Assembly: GCA_947480335.1 (NCBI GenBank)
Contig: CANKCB010000010.1
Span: forward strand, 20,189 to 84,188
DNA: 64,000 nt
Source: Gammaproteobacteria bacterium
GTDB taxonomy: Bacteria; Pseudomonadota; Gammaproteobacteria; Eutrophobiales; Eutrophobiaceae
Reading direction: 5' to 3'
Shown one piece after another: positions 48,312-56,960 of this stretch; position 1 is the stretch's first letter; every line of letters begins with the position of its first letter. The notes under the pieces were generated by a model. It saw nothing but the letters and a program-made list of their open reading frames with translations, was not told the DNA's origin and made no database searches. Both the position numbers and the translations under genes were made by a program.

Positions 48312-49124
48312 ATGAACCTTAATCCAAAGTCTGATTTTGTATACCAGATGTTTGCGCTGATAATTTCCATCATTATCGTACATACCATATATGTCACCGT
48401 CATCAGACCAAGAGCCAACGTCCAGCTGGAAGCCCAGGCGGCAAGATTTGCGGCAGGCGAACTGGTGGATGTCGAACGTTCGTTCTATATCATTGTGCAC
48501 GACCCTGAACAGGAGACCTGCACAATACTGGCCTTGTGGTGTCTAGCTATAATCGTACGTAAATACAAGAATGGCTGGGATGAACGCAAGATTATCAAAC
48601 CGGATTTGCTGGAGGTAGCCCCTGGCACCAGTATTTTGCCGGAAGATTCACGCAAGTATTCACGCGCTTTGCAGGCTTTGCCTGAAATCGAACGCGATTT
48701 ACTCCTGCCGAGAACCTTGCTCACCGCGCTACAGCGTTTTGGTACTACACGAAATATTCAGGACGTGTCCCATGCCATTCAGGATATTTGTGACAGTGAA
48801 TGGAATCGTCTGGATTCGGACCTGTCTTTAATCCGTTTTTGTACCTGGGTCATTCCAGCCATCGGATTTATCGGCACCGTTCGCGGTATCGGAAACGCCC
48901 TGATACAGGCGCAACGTGCTGTTATGGGTGATATTGTCGGTGTAACCGTCAGCCTCGGCGTCGCCTTTAATGCTACCCTCTGTGCACTGGTACTGGCGAT
49001 TATTATCAATTTTCTGTTGCACCAGTTGCAACAGTTCCAGGAACGTCTGGTGCTCGACACGCGACGTTATTGTGATGTCAATCTGATTCCTTATTTGCAA
49101 ATGCGCCAGAACGATCAGCGATGA
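48312..49124 (+). CDS. MotA/TolQ/ExbB-family proton channel
   Basis: The 270-residue protein shows helices at residues ~13-31, 68-83, 173-195 and 209-236. The last two carry the family hallmark: WVIPAIGFIGTVRGIG followed by VTVSLGVAFNATLCALVLAI, with the Thr at 212 in the channel helix. Such proteins form a pentamer that conducts protons and rotates or pulls a partner having a single helix with an Asp (MotB, TolR, ExbD). That partner type is present two genes downstream as the vWA proteins. It overlaps the next gene by four bases, so stoichiometry may be controlled by translational coupling. Confidence 0.88.
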   Translation: MNLNPKSDFVYQMFALIISIIIVHTIYVTVIRPRANVQLEAQAARFAAGELVDVERSFYIIVHDPEQETCTILALWCLAIIVRKYKNGWDERKIIKPDLLEVAPGTSILPEDSRKYSRALQALPEIERDLLLPRTLLTALQRFGTTRNIQDVSHAIQDICDSEWNRLDSDLSLIRFCTWVIPAIGFIGTVRGIGNALIQAQRAVMGDIVGVTVSLGVAFNATLCALVLAIIINFLLHQLQQFQERLVLDTRRYCDVNLIPYLQMRQNDQR

Positions 49125-50452
49125 CCCGATATATACTCGATTTGAATGATAGCGGGGTCCGTATCAGCAATGATTCGGGAATTGCGGCATCCAGTCCAGG
49201 CTATGCCGTCATATTTGAAGATACCTTGCATATTGGACTAGCCGCAGAGCAAAATGCGCGTCTGCATCCACGTCATACCTATAATCGCTTCTGGCTTAAC
49301 CTGAGTCAGAATCATCCGTTGGCCCTACCAACAACTCGCTTTCGCCACCATGCTGACATTGCCTACGAACATCTGAGGACGCTGCATGAACAGGCCGGCA
49401 AACCGGAAGAAATGATACTGGCTGTACCAGGCAATTACAGCCGGGAACAGCTGGCATTGATATTGGGTATTGCCCAAGCGCTGCCTTTCAAGGCAACCGG
49501 TCTGGTCGACAGTGCGGTTGCTTCTGCGGCGGCAATTGCCAGCCCGGGTCGTTATCAACATATCGATATATTGCTACACCAGACAATACTTACAATCATC
49601 GAGTCCGGTTCCAGGGTAGATCGGCACACGGTTGATACGATTGAAAATGGCGGTATTACGGCTGTTTATGATGCCACTGCCAGTTTGATTGCCGACCTGT
49701 TTATCCTGAATTGTCGTTTTGATCCGATGCATCATGCTGAAACGGAACAGATTGTGTATAACCAGATTCCGAATTGCCTGAAACAACTGTCGGTACACCC
49801 TGAAGTCCAGGTTGAAATACAACACAGGGGGGTACGTAACCAGATTAGACTTGCCCGTACTACGCTGATAGAACGACTCGATTCCTTCTATCAGGGAGTT
49901 CTGCAACGACTTGATCCAAGCTGCAGCATCCTGTTGAGTGAACGTACAGCATTGTTGCCTGGATTCGCCAGTCTTATACCAGAAGCGGTCAGTCTGGATG
50001 CAGGGACTCTCTACAACGGCTGTCAGGAACACCTGTCATCCATAACAAGCAGTGGTCCCCAGCTCACGTTTGTCACCAATTTGCCATCACCGATGAACCC
50101 GGTAATAAGCACAAAAACACCTTTGTCAAACAAACAGACTGACACACAGACCCGACAAGCCCGGCAGGCAACCCATTTGTTAAGCAGTCATTGTATCTAT
50201 CCGTTGCAACAAGTCCCTGTGTACCTGTCCACACGCGGTTCTGTACATAGTACACGTCAGGATACAACTGCCTGCAGTCTGGTAGTCAGCAGTTTTCACG
50301 CCGTAATTACACCGACCAGCGATATTAGAATGTATGTAAACGGTGATTACCTGACAGGAGCGCGTACGGTTTATGCCGGAGACAAACTCAGTTTCGCCGG
50401 CTACGACACAGTGTATACGCTGGTCAGGCTGGTGAACTCCGATGTTGCGTAG
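49121..50452 (+). CDS. Hsp70/actin-like protein with FHA-like C-terminus
   Basis: A 443-residue cytoplasmic protein whose first 300 residues have an Hsp70/FtsA-like look: an ILDLNDSG phosphate-1-type start, a sugar-kinase-like 'SPGYAVI' strand, and helical and beta pairs with an ENGGITAVYDATASLI segment near residues 176-191. The last 85 residues are beta-rich with an S-x2-H-A-V-I element and an NGDYL...GDKLSF element, which recall an FHA-type fold. Overlaps of four and eleven bases with its neighbours place it in the motor operon. Nucleotide binding and FHA assignment are inference. Confidence 0.65.
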   Translation: MTRYILDLNDSGVRISNDSGIAASSPGYAVIFEDTLHIGLAAEQNARLHPRHTYNRFWLNLSQNHPLALPTTRFRHHADIAYEHLRTLHEQAGKPEEMILAVPGNYSREQLALILGIAQALPFKATGLVDSAVASAAAIASPGRYQHIDILLHQTILTIIESGSRVDRHTVDTIENGGITAVYDATASLIADLFILNCRFDPMHHAETEQIVYNQIPNCLKQLSVHPEVQVEIQHRGVRNQIRLARTTLIERLDSFYQGVLQRLDPSCSILLSERTALLPGFASLIPEAVSLDAGTLYNGCQEHLSSITSSGPQLTFVTNLPSPMNPVISTKTPLSNKQTDTQTRQARQATHLLSSHCIYPLQQVPVYLSTRGSVHSTRQDTTACSLVVSSFHAVITPTSDIRMYVNGDYLTGARTVYAGDKLSFAGYDTVYTLVRLVNSDVA

Positions 50453-51527
50453 GCGCGAAGCAACAACCTTTACCATTTCTTTTCTCGATGTCATGTGTTG
50501 TGGCTTCGGTGTCATGGTATTGCTATTTCTGGTGATCAAGCACAATCCGGCAACGATGGTCACGTCACCCGTAAAAACGGCTGATCCTGCAGGCGAAGTC
50601 AGCAAGCTCGAACAGGAAATTCTGGAAGGCAAGGACGGACTGGCGCAGTTGCGCAATACCATAGCGGAACTTGATGAACGCATTGTCACCGCACAGGGAC
50701 TGGCCAGAAAAATCACCGAAGACTTGAATGACACGTCTGGCAAAAAGGAAGCACTGGCATCGACAGCCGATACGGCAGAAATCGAAAAATTAAAAGAACA
50801 ATTACAGAAGCTGGATCTGGAACGACAGGAACTTGAATCGAAAATAAATGGTACCGGACAGGATACCCGCAGTTTTGTCGGTACTGGCAATCGCCAGTAT
50901 CTGACCGGACTGAAGCTGGGTGGTAACCGAATACTCGTATTGTTGGACAAGTCCTCCAGCATGCTTGATAGCACCATCGTTAATATTATTCGGCGGCGGA
51001 ATATGTCCGAACAGGCCAGACGCGAATCTCCCAAATGGCAACGCGCAGTTGACATGGTGCAATGGCTGAGCACACGCTTTCCGCTGACCAGCAAATACCA
51101 GATTTACCCGTTCAATACCTCGGCAGATTCGATCGTGGCCAAAACCCGCGGCCAATGGTTGTCCGTCAGCGACAAGAAACAACTGAATCAGGCCATCACT
51201 GATCTTGAGAAAATAATTCCGGAAGGTGGCACCAGTCTGGAAAATGTATTTGAGGAGATCAGTCACCTGAGTCCGTTGCCGGACAATATCTACCTGTTAA
51301 CGGACGGTTTGCCGACACAGGGTCGCACAACCCCTCGTGAGACCACCGTCACTGGACGGGACAGGCTGGAATTATTCGAACAGGCGGTAACAAAACTGCC
51401 AAAAAATGTGCCGGTCAATATTATCCTGCTGCCAATGGAAGGTGATCCAATGGCTGCTGGTACTTACTGGCAATTGGCTCACCTGACCAACGGATCGCTC
51501 ATGAGTCCGTCAGAGGATTGGCCATGA
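50442..51527 (+). CDS. Membrane-anchored vWA protein with ExbD-like N-terminal helix (vWA-1)
   Basis: A 361-residue protein. Residues 11-32 form one membrane helix containing Asp16 (FTISFLDVMCCGFG), comparable in position to the essential Asp of ExbD/TolR/MotB. A coiled coil spans about 52-135. A vWA domain follows (163-361) with a complete metal site: DKSSS (Asp169, Ser171, Ser173), Thr264 (GGTSLE) and LTDG (Asp288). The helix orientation places the vWA domain in the periplasm. It overlaps the previous gene by eleven bases and vWA-2 by four, consistent with joint assembly with the channel at 48312. Confidence 0.87.
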   Translation: MLRRREATTFTISFLDVMCCGFGVMVLLFLVIKHNPATMVTSPVKTADPAGEVSKLEQEILEGKDGLAQLRNTIAELDERIVTAQGLARKITEDLNDTSGKKEALASTADTAEIEKLKEQLQKLDLERQELESKINGTGQDTRSFVGTGNRQYLTGLKLGGNRILVLLDKSSSMLDSTIVNIIRRRNMSEQARRESPKWQRAVDMVQWLSTRFPLTSKYQIYPFNTSADSIVAKTRGQWLSVSDKKQLNQAITDLEKIIPEGGTSLENVFEEISHLSPLPDNIYLLTDGLPTQGRTTPRETTVTGRDRLELFEQAVTKLPKNVPVNIILLPMEGDPMAAGTYWQLAHLTNGSLMSPSEDWP

Positions 51528-52519
51528 AGAAACCACGTCAGGAAGTCGAGATATTTACCATATCGTTTCTGGATACGATTACCTGTGCGTTTGGCACGAT
51601 GGTTTTATTGATCATGATATCCAAGCCGGGAGAGCCGGTAAAACTGGAACCATCACCCACACCCGAAAATGGCATTATCCGCAAGCTTCAGGAAGAACTG
51701 TTCACGATACGGGGTGAAGCCAAGGTACTAAACCGCGACCTGACGGCAAAACGGGAGCAAATATCCGACTGGGATCTGAGAGTCGCCAGACTCAGTCAGG
51801 AACTGGCGGATACGAAGAATCAGATGACCAGCGTGTCCCAGCAAGCCGCTGTGAATACCGCCATCAAGGGAGAACTCGAACTAGCCTTGCAGGAACTGTC
51901 AGAAGAGACTGAACGTCTGCTCGGCAGTCAGGTGGATAAAAAGAGTGACCTGGTTGGTGGTGTCCCGATTGATAGTGAATATATTATTTTTATCATTGAT
52001 ACCTCAGGCAGTATGTTTCAATACGCATGGGACAAAATGACTGAACAGCTAATAAACACATTGGATGTCTACCCGCAGGTAAAGGGCTTGCAGATCATGG
52101 ATGATGAAGGCGGCTATATGTACTCGGACTACCGGGGTAAGTGGATACCGGACACCCCGGCTCGCAGAAAGGCCATCATCAGCCGTATACGAAGCTGGAA
52201 TCCGTTCAGTAACAGCAGCCCGGTAGAAGGTATCACGGCGGCGATATCCACATTCTATGCCCCGGACAAGAAAATCAGCCTGTATGTATACGGCGATGAC
52301 TTTACCGGACGCTCCATCGAAGAGGTTGTCAGGGTGGTTGACAGGTTAAATCGCAAGGATGACCAGGGTAATCCCAGGGTACGAATACATGCCGTTGGTT
52401 TTCCAACACTTTTTGCGAATCGGGATCCTTTAATCGGAGGATACCGCTTCGCCAATCTGATGCGGGAATTGACCCAGCGTAATGGCGGGACATTTGTAGG
52501 ACTGAATACATTCAGATAA
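51524..52519 (+). CDS. Membrane-anchored vWA protein with ExbD-like N-terminal helix (vWA-2)
   Basis: A 331-residue paralog-like partner of vWA-1. The helix (about 11-33) shares the FTISFLD-x3-C-x-FG-x-MVLL pattern with vWA-1 and contains Asp17. A coiled coil spans ~52-135, and the vWA domain (149-331) has DTSGS (Asp159, Ser161, Ser163) and an acidic GDD (Asp258), while the middle Thr of the metal site appears replaced by Ser (SSPVEG). The start at 51524 follows AGAGGA six bases upstream; a TTG six bases earlier is less likely. It overlaps vWA-1 by four bases. Confidence 0.87.
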   Translation: MKKPRQEVEIFTISFLDTITCAFGTMVLLIMISKPGEPVKLEPSPTPENGIIRKLQEELFTIRGEAKVLNRDLTAKREQISDWDLRVARLSQELADTKNQMTSVSQQAAVNTAIKGELELALQELSEETERLLGSQVDKKSDLVGGVPIDSEYIIFIIDTSGSMFQYAWDKMTEQLINTLDVYPQVKGLQIMDDEGGYMYSDYRGKWIPDTPARRKAIISRIRSWNPFSNSSPVEGITAAISTFYAPDKKISLYVYGDDFTGRSIEEVVRVVDRLNRKDDQGNPRVRIHAVGFPTLFANRDPLIGGYRFANLMRELTQRNGGTFVGLNTFR

Positions 52520-52555
52520 TCTAGGGCCTCATGTATTGTTGTGAGATACACCCTG

Positions 52556-53203
52556 ATGAACAAATTCCGTACAAGTTTGACCCACGTACTGTCCTGTCTG
52601 TTGCTGGCCCTGATCAGTGCTTGTAGTTCCAGCGTCAAGCTACAGGTTAAAGGGGAATTACCGACCCCGCTGGCCACACTCTATCCGCTAAACCTGGGAG
52701 TACACTACACCGATAACTTCCTGAACCAGATCTATCAGGAAAATACCAAAGAACGCGAAAACTGGAACATCGATTACCGACAGCCACGCAAAACCCTGTT
52801 TGATCAGATTCTGCCCACCATGTTCCAGTCCGTGCTACCGATTACCGCTGTCAGCGTACCAACTGATGGTGCTGTAATTGATGCCATCCTGGAGCCGGAC
52901 CTGGTGGAAACCCAGTTTGCCCTGCCAGATGAAACCCAGACGGATAATTATGAAGCCTGGATTAAATACACCATCAAACTGTATCAACCGGATGGCAAGT
53001 TGATTTCAGAATGGCAATTAACCGGTTATGGCAAAACACCAACGGCCATGTTTACCAGCAAAACAGATGGGTTGAACACCGCAGTTACCTATGCACTGCG
53101 AGATATTGGTGCCCGGTTTGTCCTTGATTTTCGCAAGGCTCCCGGCGTCCAGCAATGGATTGCCGGAAAAATCAATTGTGCCGAGTACCCGTATCTTTGC
53201 TAA
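52556..53203 (+). CDS. Lipoprotein, function unknown
   Basis: A 215-residue protein starting at ATG 52556 (an upstream GTG at 52541 would add five residues), with a lipoprotein signal ending LISAC. The rest is a beta-type domain with a Y-x-A-W-I-K-Y-T-I-K-L strand pattern and a K-x-I-S-E-W strand, similar to small outer-membrane lipoproteins such as YajI/LptE-like or DUF4136-type domains. The CDS begins 37 bases after vWA-2 on the same strand, so it belongs to the motor cluster. No firm family match. Confidence 0.72.
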   Translation: MNKFRTSLTHVLSCLLLALISACSSSVKLQVKGELPTPLATLYPLNLGVHYTDNFLNQIYQENTKERENWNIDYRQPRKTLFDQILPTMFQSVLPITAVSVPTDGAVIDAILEPDLVETQFALPDETQTDNYEAWIKYTIKLYQPDGKLISEWQLTGYGKTPTAMFTSKTDGLNTAVTYALRDIGARFVLDFRKAPGVQQWIAGKINCAEYPYLC

Positions 53204-53207
53204 TTCC

Positions 53208-53861
53208 ATGCTATCGAATGCCTGCAAATTAATCGTGTTGTTGGTATTTCTGACCGGCTGCAGTAATACGACCACCGTTGATGAGTATCGCGAAAACGAA
53301 TCAACCGCCATGCTTGAAGGCGAATCGATTGTGGTTCTCGGAAGACGCAGCAGTACCAGCTATGAAACAGAATTTGATTTCATCACCTGTGTGGGAAACA
53401 CACTGAAAAACAAGTTACGCGGCATTAACATCATCCCGGAAAAGGAATTTCTGAACAGCATGTACCCGTATTTTGAAACCAGCACCGCACCCATGGATGT
53501 ACAGAATCTGGACAAGTTGGTACAAACTCCCGCTGTAGCCAAAAAACTGAACGATTTCCGCATACGCTATTTCGTCTGGATCGATGGCTTTACAGAAACA
53601 ACCAATAATAGCGGATCCATGTCGTGCGCCGTCGGGGTCGGTATAGCCGGCTGCCTGGGTTTTGCCAGCTGGGATGACAAGTCCAATTATGAAGCGACCA
53701 TTTGGGACTTCAAGGAACTGAATCTTGAGGGAAAAATCAGTACTCAATCCAGCGGGACGTCCTATGTACCTGCAGTAATAATCCCTCTGCCATTACTCGC
53801 CAGAGTTCAATCTGGCGCCTGCAGTAATATGGCTAACCAGATCGGCAGCTTCCTCAAATAA
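53208..53861 (+). CDS. Lipoprotein, function unknown
   Basis: A 217-residue protein whose start (ATG 53208) gives a lipobox LTGC-S (Cys18); the longer upstream form begins inside the preceding gene. It shows an alternating alpha/beta profile with two Cys in a S-C-A-V-G-V-G-I-A-G-C-L segment that may form a disulfide. It follows the previous lipoprotein by four bases, ending the twelve-gene run. The next gene is on the opposite strand, 17 bases away. Likely the outer-membrane side of the complex, but the fold is not recognised. Confidence 0.7.
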   Translation: MLSNACKLIVLLVFLTGCSNTTTVDEYRENESTAMLEGESIVVLGRRSSTSYETEFDFITCVGNTLKNKLRGINIIPEKEFLNSMYPYFETSTAPMDVQNLDKLVQTPAVAKKLNDFRIRYFVWIDGFTETTNNSGSMSCAVGVGIAGCLGFASWDDKSNYEATIWDFKELNLEGKISTQSSGTSYVPAVIIPLPLLARVQSGACSNMANQIGSFLK

Positions 53862-53878
53862 TTGTCAGTAGAACAAAA

Positions 53879-55114
53879 TTAGCCGGCCGGTTTGGCGCCC
53901 AGTAATTCCTTGACGTTGACGGCTTCATTCACCAGTTTGATTCTATCGATTGGTGTCTTTTCGGTAATCAAACGTTTGCCCACCATAAACTCTGCCGGGC
54001 GATTCACGGAGTCCACCGCAATCACAGTATTATTCTTCAGATAAAAGGCGGCAAAGCTGCGGCTACCGGTACGGTCTCCCCGGACCAGCACTTCTTCATA
54101 GCCTTGATTCAGTCCGGCAATTTGTAACTTCAAATCATATTGATCGGACCAGAACCAGGGCAACGCATTGTAAGCCTTGTCCAGTCCGGCCACAGTTGAC
54201 GCAGCCACACGAGCCTGGTCATTCGCATTTTGCACAGACTCCAGACGCAGCCAGCGATCATAAATCGCATTGTAGTGATACGCACAATCACCGGCAGCGA
54301 CGATGTCCGGATCACTGGTACGTGCATGGTCATCCACCACGATACCGTTCTCCACCTTCAGACCAGCCGCCTGCGCAATCTCGACATTCGGAATAATACC
54401 AATACCAACAATGACCAAATCGGCCGCCAATATCGTACCGTCATTACAGATAACGCGTTCGACCTTGCCCTTACCTTCAAATCCGGTGGCGCCGACCTTG
54501 CAACGGATCTGCACGCCTTCTTCTGTATGGATGCGGGTATAAAATTCGGAAATTTCTGGTGCAGTTACCCGCTGCAGAACACGATCCATCATCTCCAGCA
54601 CGATCACTTTCATGCCGAGTTTCTTTAGTACAGCGGCCGCTTCCAGACCGATATAGCCACCGCCGACGATAACGGCATTGCCACCGGCCTTGATATGCGA
54701 CTTGATTTTGGTGACGTCACTGAAATCACGCAAATAATGAATACCATCCAGTTCATGGCCTGGCACATTGACCTTGCGTACACGAGATCCGACTGTCAGC
54801 GCCAGTTTGTCGTAAGGGACGATAGAACCATCAGCCAGTGTGATTTTTTTATTGGCGCGATCGATCTGTTCGGCACGCTTACCCAGCAGGAATTCCACAT
54901 TGGCTTTCGTATAGATATCCAACGGGCGGATATACGATTCCTCCAGCGTTTTCTCACCGGCAAGCAGAGCTTTTGATAACGGTGGACGGTGATAAGGAAT
55001 ATAGGCTTCATCACCGATGACCTGGATCCTGCCTTCCCAACCATCCTGACGTAAACCGGTTACAAATGAAGCGGCAGCATGGCTGGCACCAATAACAACA
55101 CACGACTGACTCAT
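53879..55114 (-). CDS. Ferredoxin (rubredoxin) reductase, BphA4/PdR family
   Basis: The 411-residue FAD-dependent enzyme has two dinucleotide-binding motifs: VVIGASHAAAS at the N-terminus (residues 5-15) and AVIVGGGYIGLEAA in the middle, and an IVAAGDCA segment binding FAD, typical of putidaredoxin reductases. It passes electrons from NADH to a [2Fe-2S] ferredoxin. The ferredoxin at 58033 is a plausible partner. The start at 55114 follows CAGGAG nine bases upstream; longer in-frame starts lack a ribosome-binding site. No cytochrome P450 gene is in the window. Confidence 0.87.
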   Translation of the reverse strand: MSQSCVVIGASHAAASFVTGLRQDGWEGRIQVIGDEAYIPYHRPPLSKALLAGEKTLEESYIRPLDIYTKANVEFLLGKRAEQIDRANKKITLADGSIVPYDKLALTVGSRVRKVNVPGHELDGIHYLRDFSDVTKIKSHIKAGGNAVIVGGGYIGLEAAAVLKKLGMKVIVLEMMDRVLQRVTAPEISEFYTRIHTEEGVQIRCKVGATGFEGKGKVERVICNDGTILAADLVIVGIGIIPNVEIAQAAGLKVENGIVVDDHARTSDPDIVAAGDCAYHYNAIYDRWLRLESVQNANDQARVAASTVAGLDKAYNALPWFWSDQYDLKLQIAGLNQGYEEVLVRGDRTGSRSFAAFYLKNNTVIAVDSVNRPAEFMVGKRLITEKTPIDRIKLVNEAVNVKELLGAKPAG

Positions 55115-55275
55115 GAACTGGTACTCCTGTTCTGTATTTTGACTGATTAGATACGCCATTATTACACAGGTAGACACTTAATCGTAGCTACTGCGTAGAA
55201 CTACAAACCGTTAAATAGGCGTGCCTGCGGCACAGTTAATCTGACTGGCCGCTCTCGCACGTCCTTGTGCTTCGC

Positions 55276-55303
55276 GGCATTTGCACATCCTGTGCGGCAG
55301 ATT
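55276..55303. repeat. 28-base direct repeat, copy 1
   Basis: Identical 28-base sequence (begins GGCATTTGCACATC) present again at 55422-55449, 146 bases further on. Each copy abuts a hairpin-rich segment. Confidence 0.85.
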
Positions 55304-55320
55304 CCCGCCTGCGCGGGAAT
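55301..55320. repeat. REP-like hairpin
   Basis: ATTCCCGC and GCGGGAAT form an 8-base stem with a CTGC loop, partly overlapping the end of direct repeat copy 1. The motif resembles the widespread ATTCCCGC...GCGGGAAT repeats of proteobacterial genomes. Confidence 0.7.
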
Positions 55321-55359
55321 GACGGTTGAGAGATCAGAGTTCGCGATAATTATTCCGTC

Positions 55360-55390
55360 ATTCCGGGGCCGCGTTAGCGGAGCCCGGAAT
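55360..55390. repeat. REP-like hairpin with inner stem
   Basis: ATTCCGGG (55360-55367) pairs with CCCGGAAT (55383-55390), enclosing CCGC-GTTA-GCGG. This resembles common ATTCCGGG...CCCGGAAT genomic repeats. Confidence 0.7.
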
Positions 55391-55421
55391 CCAGTCAAAT
55401 AAAAGCGCTTTTAAAACTGAT

Positions 55422-55449
55422 GGCATTTGCACATCCTGTGCGGCAGATT
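55422..55449. repeat. 28-base direct repeat, copy 2
   Basis: Second identical copy of the 28-base repeat at 55276-55303. It is followed 34 bases later by the palindrome at 55484-55503. Confidence 0.85.
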
Positions 55450-55483
55450 TCCGTCTCGACTTTATCTGCATGAGTCGCTCTAC

Positions 55484-55503
55484 CGACTACATCCATGTAG
55501 TCG
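55484..55503. repeat. Palindrome in repeat region
   Basis: CGACTACAT and ATGTAGTCG form a nine-base stem with a two-base loop. It may be a protein-binding site or part of the same mobile remnant. Confidence 0.6.
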
Positions 55504-55560
55504 TTCGCGGGAATGATGTAAAAAAAGTATGCTGACTCCTTTCCCCTCACCCCTCACTCC

Positions 55561-56874
55561 TCACAAATCCTTACACACCTCACACATTGCTTGCGTCAAG
55601 ACAGCCAGATCCTCGTCACTGATAATGTACGGTGGCATGATATACACCAGTTTGCCAAAAGGCCGCAGCCAGACGCCCTTCCTGACAAACGCTTCGGTGA
55701 TTCGGCGCATATCCACTGTGGTCTTCATTTCTATCACGCCGATTGCCCCGAGCACACGCACATCTGCTACTGTGTCATAGCGTTCGCAAATGGCAAGATG
55801 TTCCCGCATTTGATGTTCTATCTGGCCGATACGCGGCTGCCACGACCAGGACTGTAGTAATTGCAAATTTGCCAATGCCACAGCACAGGCCAGCGGGTTG
55901 GCCATGAAGGTCGGGCCATGCATAAAGACACCCTTGCCACCCTCTGAAATCGTGTTAGCGACCTGAGCACTGCACAGCGTCGCAGCCAGAGTCATATAAC
56001 CACCCGTCAGCGCCTTGCCCACACACAGAATATCCGGTACCACGGTCGCATGTTCGCAGGCAAACAGTTTACCGGTACGACCAAACCCGGTGGCGATTTC
56101 ATCCAGTATCAGTAAAACCCCGTACTGATCACACAGAAGCCGGACGGCTACCAGATACTCGGGATGATAAAACCACATACCACCGGCACCCTGCACGATC
56201 GGCTCCAGAATCACAGCGGCGAGGTGAACATGATGCTGTACCAGTAACCGTTCGAAAGATTGCATATCCTCAGGATCCCAGTCCTGGCCGAAACGCGTTC
56301 GTGGACGATCAGCGAAATACTGTTTGCCTATCAACTGATTGAACAAGGTATGCATACCGGTCACCGGGTCACAGACAGACATGGCGCCGATAGTATCGCC
56401 ATGATAACCGCCATGCACTGTCAGATACTTATGCTTCTCCGGCTTGCCAGAGGCTACCCAGTATTGCACCGCCATCTTCAACGCCACTTCCACCGCAACC
56501 GAACCGGAATCAGAATAAAATACCTTCTCCAGACCATCCGGAGTCAGATTAACAAGTTGCTCTGCCAACTGTATGGCGGGCTCATGCGTCAAGCCACCAA
56601 ACATCACGTGCGCCATCGACTGCAACTGACGATTGACCGCCTCGTTCAGTACGGGATGGTTATACCCGTGTATCGCACACCACCAGGATGACATGCCATC
56701 GATCAACTCCCGTCCATCTGCCAGTTGCAGACGCACACCGGATGCTGATTTGACCGGCAGTACCGGTGGAGGATCAATCAGGGTTGCATACGGATGCCAG
56801 ATCAGTTGGCGATCCTGTTCCAGTAATCTGGCAATTGATGAGGGGTTGTCTGACATATCGTTTATACTGTGCAT
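55561..56874 (-). CDS. bioA: Adenosylmethionine-8-amino-7-oxononanoate aminotransferase
   Basis: The 437-residue PLP enzyme makes 7,8-diaminopelargonate in biotin synthesis, using S-adenosylmethionine as amino donor. Characteristic segments are [14 protein letters not shown] (61-74), [16 protein letters not shown] near 120-135, the [17 protein letters not shown] segment and the cofactor Lys287 ([11 protein letters not shown]). The MSSWW element distinguishes BioA from other class III aminotransferases. An alternative start at Met7 (56856) is possible. The usual bio partners are not nearby. Confidence 0.93.
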   Translation of the reverse strand: MHSINDMSDNPSSIARLLEQDRQLIWHPYATLIDPPPVLPVKSASGVRLQLADGRELIDGMSSWWCAIHGYNHPVLNEAVNRQLQSMAHVMFGGLTHEPAIQLAEQLVNLTPDGLEKVFYSDSGSVAVEVALKMAVQYWVASGKPEKHKYLTVHGGYHGDTIGAMSVCDPVTGMHTLFNQLIGKQYFADRPRTRFGQDWDPEDMQSFERLLVQHHVHLAAVILEPIVQGAGGMWFYHPEYLVAVRLLCDQYGVLLILDEIATGFGRTGKLFACEHATVVPDILCVGKALTGGYMTLAATLCSAQVANTISEGGKGVFMHGPTFMANPLACAVALANLQLLQSWSWQPRIGQIEHQMREHLAICERYDTVADVRVLGAIGVIEMKTTVDMRRITEAFVRKGVWLRPFGKLVYIMPPYIISDEDLAVLTQAMCEVCKDL

Positions 56875-56960
56875 TCGGGAATTACTGCAGCCATGCTACT
56901 ACTGTTTAATTGTGCTGACTAATCCGCAATTCAAATTCTGCCAATCTGTGTGAGGACAAC

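Larger units (their letters stand above)
55178..55560. other. 383-base repeat-rich intergenic region
   Basis: No gene is supported between the ferredoxin reductase and bioA. The region holds two copies of a 28-base direct repeat and three hairpins, all annotated separately, as expected for REP/MITE-like remnants. Confidence 0.75.
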
